Assembly (NCBI GenBank): GCA_946401755.1
Contig: CAMIVH010000012.1
Coordinates: forward strand, 1 to 16,391
Length of the DNA stretch: 16,391 nucleotides
Direction: 5' to 3'
From: an uncultured Caryophanales bacterium
Lineage (GTDB): Bacteria; Bacillota_I; Bacilli_A; RFN20; CAG-826
Below the pieces are notes generated by a model that saw only the letters and a program-made list of their open reading frames with translations, did no database searches and had not been told where the DNA came from. Shown here piece after piece: positions 1 to 7,984 of the stretch. A program made the position numbers and the translations under genes. Numbering within the stretch: the stretch's first letter is position 1; every line of letters starts with the position of its first letter.

Positions 1-24
1 ACTGCAACTTTGTAAAGTCGCAGT
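1..24 (-). terminator. terminator-like hairpin after the Fic-like operon
   Basis: Positions 1-11 and 14-24 form an 11-base inverted repeat with one mismatch. Read as minus-strand RNA the mismatch becomes a G-U wobble, so the stem is complete; read as plus-strand RNA it is an A-C clash. This favours a minus-strand hairpin, 50 bases after the stop of the small membrane protein gene. The U-tract that would prove a Rho-independent terminator would lie left of the window and cannot be seen. Confidence 0.45.
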
Positions 25-74
25 AATCGCAGATTTTTTCACAAAATGGAATATGGATGTATAAAGAACGAGGT

Positions 75-296
75 TTATTCATCTTCCTTATAATTGCTAA
101 TTTGTCTAGCAGCTTCTGGATCATCTACATCTTGAAGCATACGATTCATTTCATCTTGGAGGATTTGTTCATCAGATGGTTTTTCTTCTTTTAATCTTGG
201 ACGTAAAACACGGTAAATGATGAACGCCACAAGCGCGATAGCCGCAGCGACAGCAAGAATGATAAGTAATAAGATAATTGGATTAATGTCTTTCAT
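75..296 (-). CDS. small single-pass membrane protein, unknown function
   Basis: A 73-residue protein with an N-terminal hydrophobic segment (about residues 7-28) followed by basic residues (RVLRPRLK) and a charged, probably helical cytoplasmic tail (about 36-73) rich in Asp, Glu and Gln. The positive patch just after the membrane segment predicts N-terminus out, tail in the cytoplasm. The layout (one membrane helix, then a short KExPSDEQ-like tail) recalls the YneF/UPF0154 group of small Bacillota membrane proteins, but the similarity is too weak to assign. The ATG is preceded by a strong AGGAGG site, and only 15 bases separate it from the stop of the upstream Fic-like gene, so the two are very probably one operon and the protein may be a membrane partner of the Fic-like protein (inference). 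Confidence 0.75.
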   Translation of the reverse strand: MKDINPIILLLIILAVAAAIALVAFIIYRVLRPRLKEEKPSDEQILQDEMNRMLQDVDDPEAARQISNYKEDE

Positions 297-311
297 TTAC
301 CTTTCCCTCCT

Positions 312-1829
312 TTATTCTCTTTCAACAGGAATGTAAACATATTTATTTTTAATCTTTTCTTTGCGATAGTAAAGAAGTTCTGCTAAATGATCCATAGATG
401 TACGTGCAGTCTCATAGGCGCAGCGTAGGCTCTTCTTATATTGCGCGATGGTATATTTTTTACCTTTGGTGCAATGTCTAGCGTAGAACTTAGCTTCACC
501 TTTCTTAAGTTCAGGATCTCTTTCTAAGAGGTCTTGTTCTAAAAGAACAGCTTGCTTTTCATCTAAGGCCACTGGGATATAAGCAACCGCTAATTCTTCT
601 TGGACATAGGTCACTTTAACAGTTTTCTTTTTAGGAACTTCAACTTCAGCTGGACGAGCTTCTTCAACTGGAGCTTGTCTATATTCTTGTCTTTCCTCTT
701 TTTGAGGAACTGGTTGAGGTTCAACGCGTGGTTGTTCTTCCTCTTCTTCGTTATTAGCAGCGAATAAATCAACTGTTTCAATACGTGGTTGTTCTTCTGG
801 GATTTCCACTTCTTCAATTTGTTTATCTTCATCAACTTGATAGAAGTCTTCTCTCATTTCACTGACTTTAGCTTGCGCCATATCATCTAAGAAAGAATCA
901 CAGTATTTATTTAAGAATTTATAGACGTAGTCAACAAAATATGTGACATCAGCAGTCTTTTGGACTTCGACATAAATACGAGCGCTTTCTTCTCTTGGAA
1001 GGACTAATAATCTTTCTAAAGGAAGAGAAACAACTGTATCACCAAATGCTTCGTGGGCTAAAACAGCTTTCGCCATTAATAAGGCCACTTCTTCGGAGTA
1101 TTTAGCGAATGGTTTAACATAGTTAATATAGAAGAAAGTAATCATCGCTTTTAACGATGTTGGTAATGTGCTAGAGGAAATGAATGTGAATAAACTATTC
1201 ATCATCTGACCAATAAGAGTGACAGGCGCGGATGTATAAACGCGATCGATTAAAACACGGTTTTCTGGATTTCTATCTTCGCTGCTTCTATAGAAGGTGG
1301 TTAATTCTTCAGTGCCGAGTAACTTTGCGTAAAGCTCAGAGAGGAAATCCTCATCAATTGGATTGACATAAGCACGCTTAATGTAGTTTAAAGCATTAAG
1401 GTAGTTAACCAAGAGCATATTATTAGGAATTGCGGAGACTACTTCACCACGTAATACATTAGCGATAAAGTCTTCACCAACGCCTAATTGTTCACATTCA
1501 TTGAGAAGATTTACAATCTCTTTTTTGAATGCATAATCAACGTTTTTAGCTTCCTTACTATTAGGCACGAGCATCGCGCATTCGCGATTGACTCTAATGA
1601 GTTTGACTTCTAAGTTATTGACTAAACTATTGATTGCTGGACAGCCACAGAACAAGAGCATGTTCTTTTCAATAGTTCTGATTGTTAAATAATGATAAAA
1701 GTGTGAGCGATAAGATAAAATGTTGCTCCAAAACGGATCGACTGAAGATACTTTTAATTCACGGCCAACCTCTAATTTGGTCGCGTATTTGTCTTCAGTG
1801 AAACGCATTGCATAATCGTTTCCTGCCAT
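312..1829 (-). CDS. Fic-fold protein with degenerate catalytic motif, acidic linker and C-terminal winged helix
   Basis: A 505-residue protein that I read as a class II-like Fic (AMPylase) homologue. The usual landmarks occur in order: VNYLNALNYI (141-150, like the NYVxAL helix), FLSELYAKLLG (162-172, like LIxELHxxLL), YRSS (180-183, like FR), a segment before the active site (199-217), YVKPFAKYSEEVALLM (237-252) and the post-Fic stretch ARIYVEVQ...FVDYVYKFL (283-306). In true Fic enzymes the core is HPFxxGNGR; here it reads KPFAKYSEE, so the catalytic His and the phosphate-binding GNGR are gone while Pro-Phe is kept. No S/TxxxEG/N inhibitory motif is visible either. Residues about 330-400 are an acidic, proline-rich linker, and 458-505 resemble the winged helix found at the C-terminus of many Fic proteins. 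AGAGG lies 8 bases before the ATG. The frame is intact with its own promoter, arguing for a functional pseudoenzyme. The Fic assignment is from pattern matching only. Confidence 0.6.
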   Translation of the reverse strand: MAGNDYAMRFTEDKYATKLEVGRELKVSSVDPFWSNILSYRSHFYHYLTIRTIEKNMLLFCGCPAINSLVNNLEVKLIRVNRECAMLVPNSKEAKNVDYAFKKEIVNLLNECEQLGVGEDFIANVLRGEVVSAIPNNMLLVNYLNALNYIKRAYVNPIDEDFLSELYAKLLGTEELTTFYRSSEDRNPENRVLIDRVYTSAPVTLIGQMMNSLFTFISSSTLPTSLKAMITFFYINYVKPFAKYSEEVALLMAKAVLAHEAFGDTVVSLPLERLLVLPREESARIYVEVQKTADVTYFVDYVYKFLNKYCDSFLDDMAQAKVSEMREDFYQVDEDKQIEEVEIPEEQPRIETVDLFAANNEEEEEQPRVEPQPVPQKEERQEYRQAPVEEARPAEVEVPKKKTVKVTYVQEELAVAYIPVALDEKQAVLLEQDLLERDPELKKGEAKFYARHCTKGKKYTIAQYKKSLRCAYETARTSMDHLAELLYYRKEKIKNKYVYIPVERE

Positions 1830-1852
1830 AAAAAATACCTCTATATACCATA

Positions 1853-1881
1853 ATGATACAAGAAGTAATTTTTATTGTAAA
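1853..1881 (-). promoter_or_regulatory. sigma-A type promoter of the Fic-like operon
   Basis: Minus strand: -35 TTTACA (1876-1881, 5 of 6 consensus bases), a 17-base spacer, and -10 TATCAT (1853-1858, 5 of 6). Transcription would start near 1846, leaving a leader of about 17 bases that contains the AGAGG ribosome-binding site. This is the best-matching promoter in the window and makes the Fic-like gene independent of lepA. Confidence 0.7.
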
Positions 1882-1892
1882 TAATTTATTCT

Positions 1893-1916
1893 AAAAAACT
1901 ACTAATTTTAAACTAG
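1893..1916 (-). terminator. weak terminator-like hairpin at the end of lepA
   Basis: On the minus strand the bases over the lepA stop can form a short, mostly A-U stem (1902-1916, about 5 pairs, one G-U), followed after three bases by a run of six T (1893-1898). It is in the right place to end the fmt-lepA transcript, but the stem is short and AT-rich. Confidence 0.3.
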
Positions 1917-3730
1917 TTATCTTCTTCTTCGTCAATGGAGAGAATGCTCATAAATGCTTCTTGTGGGACTTCTACAGAGCCAACTTTCTTCATTCTCTTC
2001 TTGCCTTCTTTTTGTTTTTCGAGAAGCTTCTTCTTACGAGAGATGTCACCACCATAGCACTTCGCTAAAACGTCTTTTCTGACCGCTTTAACATCGCATC
2101 TAGCAATGACCTTACCACCGATGGCGGCTTGGATTGGAATCTCGAATTGTTGACGAGGAATAACAGTCTTAATCTTACGGATGATGCCTAAGCCACGATG
2201 ATAGCCATCTGGACGATAGATAATACTACTAAGAGCGTCCACTACTTGGCCGTTAAGTAAAATATCAAGTTTGACTAAATCCGCGCGCTTGTAATCACTG
2301 AAATCATAGTCAAATGAAGCATAGCCTTTTGTGTAACTTTTGAGTTTATCAAAGAAGTTATAAACGATTTCACTTAATGGCAATTCATAGGTTAAGACCA
2401 TACGAGTGTCATCGAAGTAATCTAAGTTCTCGTAGATGCCTCTTCTTTCGCGGCATAATTCCATGATTGGGCCAATATATTCTTTTGGAGTCATGATGTT
2501 GGCTCTAATATAAGGTTCTTCAATAAATGAGATCTTACTAGCGTCAGGTAACTTACTTGGGTTATCAAGATTGATAACTTCTCCATCTGTCATATGGACT
2601 TTATAAATAACTGATGGCGCAGTAAGGATTAAATCAAGATTATATTCTCTTTCTAATCTCTCTTGAATGACATCCATATGCAATAAGCCTAAGAAGCCAC
2701 ATCTAAAGCCAAAGCCTAAGGCTTGGGATGTTTCAGCAACGAATTGTAAAGAAGCATCATTAAGTGTTAGCTTCTCTAACGCATCCTTTAAGGCTTGATA
2801 ATCATCACTATCGACTGGATAAAGACCACAGTAGACCATAGGGTTCATAATACGGTAACCTGGCAAAGCTTCTTTCGCCGGATTATCCACTAAAGTGACA
2901 GTATCACCAGGATGGACATCTTTGATGTCCTTAATCTGCGCAGCGATGTAACCGACTTGTCCAGCTTCTAAGGTATCAGTCTTAATTTCTTTAGGGGTTC
3001 TAATACCAAGTTCAATGACTTGATATTCTTTGCCCGCTTGCATAAGGCGAATCTTATCGCCGACCTTAACGGAGCCATCTTTAATTCTTACTAAAACAAT
3101 GACACCACGATATGGATCATAATAGCTATCAAAGATAAGGGCTTTTAAAGGCGCTTTTAAATCACCATTAGGAGCAGGAACACCTTTCACTATGGCTTCT
3201 AATAATTCGTGAACGTGTAAACCTGTTTTCGCACTGACTTCCACCGCTTCATCACATGGGATGCCAATCTTCTTTTCGATTTCTTGTTTGGCCATATCCA
3301 CGTTAGCGGATGGTAAATCAACTTTGTTGATAACAGGTAAAATCTCTAAGTCATTATCGACCGCGAGATAGGCGTTAGCGAGCGTTTGTGCTTCTACACC
3401 TTGTGTCGCATCCACGACCAATAAAGCGCCCTCGCAGGCGGCTAATGAACGTGATACTTCGTATGTGAAGTCGACATGTCCAGGAGTATCGATGAGATTG
3501 AAGATGTATTCTTCACCATCATCGGCTTTATAGGACAATGTGACTGCATTTAATTTAATAGTAATGCCTCTTTCTCTTTCTAAATCCATAGAGTCGAGAA
3601 TTTGGTCTTTCATTTCTCTCAGTTCCACCGCGCCGGTCAATTCTAAAATACGGTCCGCTAATGTGGACTTACCGTGATCGATATGGGCGATGATGGAAAA
3701 ATTTCTAATTTTCTTTTGAGAGAAATTCAT
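1913..3730 (-). CDS. lepA: elongation factor 4 (LepA), ribosomal back-translocating GTPase
   Basis: LepA/EF4 is a translational GTPase that binds ribosomes and remodels stalled or mis-translocated complexes. At 605 residues it has the usual family length. The G1 loop AHIDHGKST (15-23), DTPGHVDF (G3) and NKVD (G4) are intact, followed by EF-G-like domains II, III and V and the LepA-specific C-terminal domain (GYHRGLGIIRK, then AKCYGGDISRKKKLLEKQ). The ATG sits three bases after the stop of the upstream membrane protein gene and has no clear Shine-Dalgarno, so translation is probably coupled. In Bacillus subtilis lepA follows rpsT, gpr and spoIIP; here those sporulation genes are absent and lepA ends a run that begins with fmt. 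Confidence 0.97.
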   Translation of the reverse strand: MNFSQKKIRNFSIIAHIDHGKSTLADRILELTGAVELREMKDQILDSMDLERERGITIKLNAVTLSYKADDGEEYIFNLIDTPGHVDFTYEVSRSLAACEGALLVVDATQGVEAQTLANAYLAVDNDLEILPVINKVDLPSANVDMAKQEIEKKIGIPCDEAVEVSAKTGLHVHELLEAIVKGVPAPNGDLKAPLKALIFDSYYDPYRGVIVLVRIKDGSVKVGDKIRLMQAGKEYQVIELGIRTPKEIKTDTLEAGQVGYIAAQIKDIKDVHPGDTVTLVDNPAKEALPGYRIMNPMVYCGLYPVDSDDYQALKDALEKLTLNDASLQFVAETSQALGFGFRCGFLGLLHMDVIQERLEREYNLDLILTAPSVIYKVHMTDGEVINLDNPSKLPDASKISFIEEPYIRANIMTPKEYIGPIMELCRERRGIYENLDYFDDTRMVLTYELPLSEIVYNFFDKLKSYTKGYASFDYDFSDYKRADLVKLDILLNGQVVDALSSIIYRPDGYHRGLGIIRKIKTVIPRQQFEIPIQAAIGGKVIARCDVKAVRKDVLAKCYGGDISRKKKLLEKQKEGKKRMKKVGSVEVPQEAFMSILSIDEEEDN

Positions 3731-3733
3731 AGT

Positions 3734-4123
3734 TTAGTAACTTGATGTTGATGGAACGGATGATGAACTGCTATTAACTGCTTCACTTACCATAGGTAAT
3801 AAGAAGAAGAATAACACCGCAGAAACAACAACCGCGATAGACACGATTAAAAGCGTTAATGAATACCATTTCTTACCAACCTTCTTTAAAAGAACGATTT
3901 CAAATGGTAATGAGACAACGCCTGCGACAATGGCAGCGATACCAAGTAGAATGCTGTAAATGTAAATGAAAATGCCACCGATAGCGTCACCAAAGGTTGT
4001 TTCACCTTTAAATAAGATACCCATGCTACATAATTCAACGTAGGCTTGGATAGCGAATAAAGAAAACGCTAATGTGACAAAGATGCATGCAAATACAAGC
4101 ATGACTTTACTAGTTTTGGTCAT
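3734..4123 (-). CDS. three-helix membrane protein, unknown function
   Basis: A 129-residue integral membrane protein that I do not recognise. Three hydrophobic stretches are visible near residues 6-30, 48-80 and 87-113, with a short polar loop between the first two and a serine-rich tail (SSSSSVPSTSSY) at the C-terminus. I chose the ATG at 4123 rather than the in-frame TTG at 4150, because a good GAGGGAG ribosome-binding site lies just before this ATG and inside the longer reading. The gene overlaps the upstream membrane protein gene by 14 bases and ends three bases before lepA. The overlap suggests the two membrane proteins are made together. Confidence 0.7.
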   Translation of the reverse strand: MTKTSKVMLVFACIFVTLAFSLFAIQAYVELCSMGILFKGETTFGDAIGGIFIYIYSILLGIAAIVAGVVSLPFEIVLLKKVGKKWYSLTLLIVSIAVVVSAVLFFFLLPMVSEAVNSSSSSVPSTSSY

Positions 4124-4643
4124 TTTGATCTCCCTCTTTTTCTGACTCAACTATTTCAGCTTCTTGTTCAGCCACAACTTTTGCTTCTTGTTCAGCTTTT
4201 TCCGCTTCTTCTATTTCTAATAGACCTGGAATTGGTTTGAAGAAATGGTAGATGCTTTCAAAAATATAACAAGAGCATAAGTAGAAAAGCACAATTGGTA
4301 CACCATAACGATAGACATCTGATGCTGGATCTGGATGAGTGACAAAACAGTAAATGTCAAAACTCACGAGATAAACACCAGCAGGTGCATGTAAGCATTT
4401 ATCGATTAAGGCGATTCTCGGTCTTCTTTTCTTAGAAAAGAGTGCCCATAAGAGGTCGATAATTAACCAAGAGCCACCAAAGATCGTGACCCAGTTAAAG
4501 ATGGCGCTTCTAGTGGCGTTACCTGCCATAACACCTGTAATTCTTAAAATGCCAAACACCAAAAAGACGATGGCAAATATTAATAACTCACCACTGTAGA
4601 TGAGCTTTGCTTTGGTAAGCATATCTAATTTCTTCTTTTTCAT
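4110..4643 (-). CDS. four-helix membrane protein with acidic coiled tail, unknown function
   Basis: A 177-residue membrane protein of unknown function. Four hydrophobic segments are visible (about 15-38, 47-69, 86-103, 113-135). The basic N-terminus (MKKKK) and the basic loop after helix 2 (KKRRPR) would lie in the cytoplasm. The tail from about 140 is strongly acidic and Ala/Glu/Gln-rich, probably a charged helix, and carries the duplicated unit AEQEA. No catalytic motif is apparent. It starts 24 bases after the helicase stop, with no Shine-Dalgarno but with a GATAAT box four bases before the ATG. Its end overlaps the start of the next membrane protein by 14 bases. The tail repeat could make the length variable between strains (inference). 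Confidence 0.7.
   Translation of the reverse strand: MKKKKLDMLTKAKLIYSGELLIFAIVFLVFGILRITGVMAGNATRSAIFNWVTIFGGSWLIIDLLWALFSKKRRPRIALIDKCLHAPAGVYLVSFDIYCFVTHPDPASDVYRYGVPIVLFYLCSCYIFESIYHFFKPIPGLLEIEEAEKAEQEAKVVAEQEAEIVESEKEGDQNDQN
4159..4196 (-). repeat. two-copy 24-base-period repeat in the tail of a membrane protein
   Basis: The 14-base string gcttcttgttcagc occurs at 4159-4172 and again at 4183-4196, exactly 24 bases apart and in frame. It encodes two copies of AEQEA in the acidic tail of the four-helix membrane protein. It looks like a recent in-frame tandem duplication. Confidence 0.6.
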
Positions 4644-4667
4644 GGCAATTATCTTAACATTAAATAA

Positions 4668-7004
4668 TTATTTAATAAAGAATTCTTGTAAAATATCGCT
4701 TACTTCCTTAGGAGAGAAGGCTACTTCGTATTTGCGCCACTCACTCTTAAATAAATCGCGATAATCGTTTGTGAGGTATCTTTCATCAATTAATAAAACT
4801 GCTCCTCTATCGGTTTCACTTCTAATGACTCTACCTAAGGCCTGCATAACTTTGTTCATGCCTGGATTTAAATAGGCATAGTTATAGCCAGATTGCTCTC
4901 TAGCGTCGTAGTATTTCATGATCTGATCACTCACAAAGTTAATCTTTGGCATACCGATACCAACGATAATCGCCCCAATTAAACGGTCACTGACTAAGTC
5001 AATGCCTTCGCCAAAAGCACCACCGACGATAACAAATCCTAAGGTTGTTCTTTCTGGGTGAGGTTTGAAGTTAGTTAAGAATTGCTCTTTATCTTCATCA
5101 CTCATGCCACGGTCTTGTTCGTAAACATCAACATCATCCATATCGATATATGGCATGAGATTAGTTAAGTATTCATAGCTTGGTAAGAAGATGAAATAGT
5201 TACCGACTTTGTTTTTAACAAAGGCTTTAATATAATCCGCAACTTGTTGGTAGGATGAATCCCTATTCTTATATCTAATTGAGACCTTAGGGGCAATGAT
5301 AATTTTGAGATTATCCACTGGGAAAGGAGAAGGAAGAATTAACTGCGCATCTTCTTTCTTGCCCCCTAACATATCAACGTAATATTCAATTGGGGAAAGT
5401 GTCGCAGAGAAAAGGACACTACCTCTTAAACGTCTAAGTGAACTATGTAAGAAGGATGAGGCGTCTAAACATGAGACATGCAAGATGAGTTCATCTTTAC
5501 TAATTTCGTAATAACAAATGAAGTGGTCATTATAGAACTCTAATATTTTAGAGAAACGATTAACTTCTAAATAGAACTCTAAGAGTTCCTTGCTCATCTC
5601 TTTATTCTCGTTCTTATTGATGTCTTGCATCGTCGTGATAAATGAAGAGATGGTTTTATAGGTATAGTCATAGAACTCATCGAGGATGTAGTTACCATCT
5701 TTTGGATTAACGAGATATTCTTTAAACATCTTGCTCATCTTAGACATCGCTAATTTGAGTTTATGGAGTTTACTATGGCACACGCTCTTACGCGCTCCTA
5801 GAAATTGCTTGTAGGATAATGAAGCTGAATACATATCTCTACTTCTATCCACGAGGTTATGGGCTTCATCCACTAAAACGAGGAAACTAGAAGTATCCTC
5901 ATCGAAGTAGCGTTTCATGTATGAGATTGGATCAAAGACATAGTTATAGTCGCAGATGATGACATCCATGAATAAAGATAAGTCTAATTCAAGTTCAAAT
6001 GGACAGATTTGATTTTCATAGGCAAGCTGTGTAATAGTCTGCAAATCAAAGTCATCATAGTTAAGAATCGCATATCTTAAAACTGTTTGAATCTTATTGT
6101 AATAGCCTTTCGCGTATGGACATTCTTCTGGATTACAAGCTTGGCCTTTACAGAAACATATCTTATCTTTCGCGGTAATCATAATATCGCCTAAAGATAA
6201 GCCATTCTCCTTAAGGAGTTTTACCGCTTGATGCGCAGCTTCTCGACCGCTTGTTTTTGCAGTGAGATAAAAGATTTTACTATTATCGTCATCTTTAAGT
6301 GCTTTCACAAATGGGAAGACTGTAGAGATGGTCTTACCAATACCAGTAGGCGCTTCCGCAAATAAACGTCCGCGCTTCTTCGCCATCGCGTATGTATATT
6401 TCGCTAAATCTCTTTGTCCCTGACGGAACTTATTAAATGGGAATTTAAGGGCTTCAATGCTCTCATTTCTCTTAGCGATTTTATTAAAAATGATGTTATA
6501 GAAAGCGAGATATTCGTTAAGTAATTTAACGACAAATTGCTCTAATTCAAGGATATTGAAGGTATAAGAATCAATAAGTTGCTCTTTTTCTTTTCCTTGG
6601 CGAATGTATGTTAATTTAATGCCGATATATTCGAGGTTAGTTTGTTTAGCGAACATATAGGCATAGCACTTAGCTTGACCTAGATGCCACTCTAGATTAT
6701 CGTCATGGAAAACCTGTAGATCTTCCACGGTGGTTTTGATTTCATCAATGATATATTCTTTTTCACTTCTTTTGATGATGCCATCTGCCCTACCTTCAAG
6801 AACGATATTCACTTCATCAACATTGAAGGACATCTTTAAAGGAAATTCAGCGAGATAGTTAGAAGATTGCTTTGCTTGATACACACTATGGAGGCGACTA
6901 CCTTCAGTCATTGATGAACGATTAAAAACACGATTATCGATATCGCCTGTTCTTAAAAGAAAGTCCACCAATTGGTGCACACTCAAAGTCAGATACTTTT
7001 CCAT
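4668..7004 (-). CDS. PD-(D/E)XK nuclease fused to XPD/DinG-type iron-sulfur helicase
   Basis: A 778-residue two-domain DNA enzyme. Residues 1-165 match a RecB/Cas4-type PD-(D/E)XK nuclease: His39 in GSRLH, Asp74 in GRADG, D-E-I-K at 87-90 and Q110/Y114 in GQAKCYAY. From about 190 it is an XPD/DinG-like superfamily 2 helicase: Q-motif FRQGQ (193-197), Walker A EAPTGIGKT (217-225), a cysteine cluster (C283, C285, C290, C295, plus C334 in CPFEL) that could hold a 4Fe-4S cluster, DEAH (379-382), and motif VI QALGRVIRSE (721-730). The family is known in Bacillota as Rad3-related helicases; a DNA repair or processing role is expected, with the substrate unknown. All catalytic residues I can check are present. 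Its ATG directly follows the fmt stop with no gap and no Shine-Dalgarno, so it is translationally coupled to fmt. Confidence 0.85.
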   Translation of the reverse strand: MEKYLTLSVHQLVDFLLRTGDIDNRVFNRSSMTEGSRLHSVYQAKQSSNYLAEFPLKMSFNVDEVNIVLEGRADGIIKRSEKEYIIDEIKTTVEDLQVFHDDNLEWHLGQAKCYAYMFAKQTNLEYIGIKLTYIRQGKEKEQLIDSYTFNILELEQFVVKLLNEYLAFYNIIFNKIAKRNESIEALKFPFNKFRQGQRDLAKYTYAMAKKRGRLFAEAPTGIGKTISTVFPFVKALKDDDNSKIFYLTAKTSGREAAHQAVKLLKENGLSLGDIMITAKDKICFCKGQACNPEECPYAKGYYNKIQTVLRYAILNYDDFDLQTITQLAYENQICPFELELDLSLFMDVIICDYNYVFDPISYMKRYFDEDTSSFLVLVDEAHNLVDRSRDMYSASLSYKQFLGARKSVCHSKLHKLKLAMSKMSKMFKEYLVNPKDGNYILDEFYDYTYKTISSFITTMQDINKNENKEMSKELLEFYLEVNRFSKILEFYNDHFICYYEISKDELILHVSCLDASSFLHSSLRRLRGSVLFSATLSPIEYYVDMLGGKKEDAQLILPSPFPVDNLKIIIAPKVSIRYKNRDSSYQQVADYIKAFVKNKVGNYFIFLPSYEYLTNLMPYIDMDDVDVYEQDRGMSDEDKEQFLTNFKPHPERTTLGFVIVGGAFGEGIDLVSDRLIGAIIVGIGMPKINFVSDQIMKYYDAREQSGYNYAYLNPGMNKVMQALGRVIRSETDRGAVLLIDERYLTNDYRDLFKSEWRKYEVAFSPKEVSDILQEFFIK

Positions 7005-7943
7005 TTAGTTTAATTTAGTGCCTAAAAGATTCTGGTTGCCGTTAATAAAGGCTTTATAGTCCATTCTCTTTTTGCCTTCTTTTTGGAGCTCTAAAATGGC
7101 TAATTGGCCGTTTTGACATTGAAGTAATAAGCCACGTTTATCCGCTTGGACGATTGTGCCTACTTCAGCAGTCACCAAATCATTAGCGATTTTAGCTTTG
7201 AAGATTTTGAGTTTTTGATTGTCTAAATAGAGATAAGCACCTGGTTCATCGCTTAAACCTCTAATATAACCATATACTTCTAATATATCTTTAGATAAAT
7301 CTAATTTTTCTTGTTCAGGTTTGATTAAAGAACAGAAAGTCACTTCCTCTTCATTTTGAGGAATACCTTCTAATTCACCGTCAACATATTTTGGTAATAG
7401 TTCTAAAACTAGGTCTTTCGCGGCTTCACTAATCTTCTTAAATAAAGAAGTAGCGTTATCTTCTTCATCAATAATGACTTCCTTTTTGCCGTACATTCTA
7501 CCAGCGTCCATCGCCGCGACCATTTCCATAAGAGTCACACCTGTGACTTTTTCATTATTGATTAAAGCGGTTTGGACTGGAGAAGCACCACGAAGCTTTG
7601 GAAGTAAAGAACCATGAAGGTTTAAACAACCAAAACGTGGAATATCTAAAAAGCCTTGAGGGACGATTTGCCCATAGGCAAGAGTAATAACTAAATCGAC
7701 TTTAAGATTGTCCATGAAGGAGAAATCTTTACGAATCTTGATAGGTTGAAAGACTGGGATGTTATATTTCTCAGCAATAACTTTAGTTGGGACTTTTTCA
7801 ATAATGCCTTTTCTTCCCACCGGATGATCAGGTTGCGCAACTAAGCCCACAAAGTGGTAGCCAGCAAGAATCATCTGTTCAAAGACGTAAGCACTGATTT
7901 CAGGAGTGCCCATAAATAAGAGATTTAAATCTTTCTTTTCCAT
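7005..7943 (-). CDS. fmt: methionyl-tRNA formyltransferase
   Basis: Transfers a formyl group from 10-formyl-tetrahydrofolate to Met-tRNA(fMet) for translation initiation. The 312-residue length is normal. Present are the N-terminal FMGTPE, catalytic Asn108 and His110 in NLHGSLLPKLRGASP, Asp146 in AMDAG, and the C-terminal OB-like domain ending in the usual EGKKRM...F element. It is the first gene of a five-gene minus-strand run reaching lepA. No Shine-Dalgarno precedes the ATG; instead TATAAT lies eight bases upstream, which suggests a leaderless or nearly leaderless mRNA. It is divergent from yfcE across a 48-base gap. Peptide deformylase, the partner enzyme often encoded next to fmt, is not in the window. 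Confidence 0.97.
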   Translation of the reverse strand: MEKKDLNLLFMGTPEISAYVFEQMILAGYHFVGLVAQPDHPVGRKGIIEKVPTKVIAEKYNIPVFQPIKIRKDFSFMDNLKVDLVITLAYGQIVPQGFLDIPRFGCLNLHGSLLPKLRGASPVQTALINNEKVTGVTLMEMVAAMDAGRMYGKKEVIIDEEDNATSLFKKISEAAKDLVLELLPKYVDGELEGIPQNEEEVTFCSLIKPEQEKLDLSKDILEVYGYIRGLSDEPGAYLYLDNQKLKIFKAKIANDLVTAEVGTIVQADKRGLLLQCQNGQLAILELQKEGKKRMDYKAFINGNQNLLGTKLN

Positions 7944-7951
7944 ACGGAAAT

Positions 7952-7957
7952 ATTATA
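7952..7957 (-). promoter_or_regulatory. -10 box of fmt, 8 bases before the start codon
   Basis: A perfect TATAAT on the minus strand, ending eight bases before the fmt ATG. The best -35 at 17-base spacing (7975-7980, TAGCAA) is poor. Transcription starting about seven bases downstream of the -10 would begin at or next to the ATG. Confidence 0.5.
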
Positions 7958-7975
7958 CAAAAGCGCTTCTTTTTT

Positions 7976-7984
7976 TGCTACTAT
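7976..7984 (+). promoter_or_regulatory. extended -10 promoter of yfcE
   Basis: TGC TACTAT (TGn at 7976-7978, -10 at 7979-7984) is an extended -10 element. Only seven bases separate it from the yfcE ATG, which lacks a Shine-Dalgarno. A -35 at the usual distance (7956-7961, TACAAA) is weak and overlaps the fmt -10, so the two divergent promoters probably cannot be used at the same time. Confidence 0.5.

Noticed and set aside
611..835. Minus-strand 74-codon lysine-rich open frame inside the Fic-like gene
   Set aside because: It is an out-of-frame shadow of the acidic Glu/Pro linker; Lys-rich composition is what the shifted GAA-type codons give, and no ribosome-binding site precedes it.
312..1829. 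Active AMPylating Fic toxin with antitoxin
   Set aside because: The catalytic His and GNGR are missing, and the small neighbour is a membrane protein without the inhibitory S/TxxxE motif.
4660..4675. Perfect 16-base palindrome TTAAATAATTATTTAA at the helicase stop
   Set aside because: It consists only of A and T and overlaps a coding end, so chance is a sufficient explanation; no T-run makes it a terminator.
1981..7085. Near-identical 24-base stretches in lepA (about 1991-2014) and fmt (about 7062-7085)
   Set aside because: Both encode QKEGKKRM, which is a conserved element of each family by itself; the DNA match follows from shared residues and codon bias rather than from a mobile repeat.
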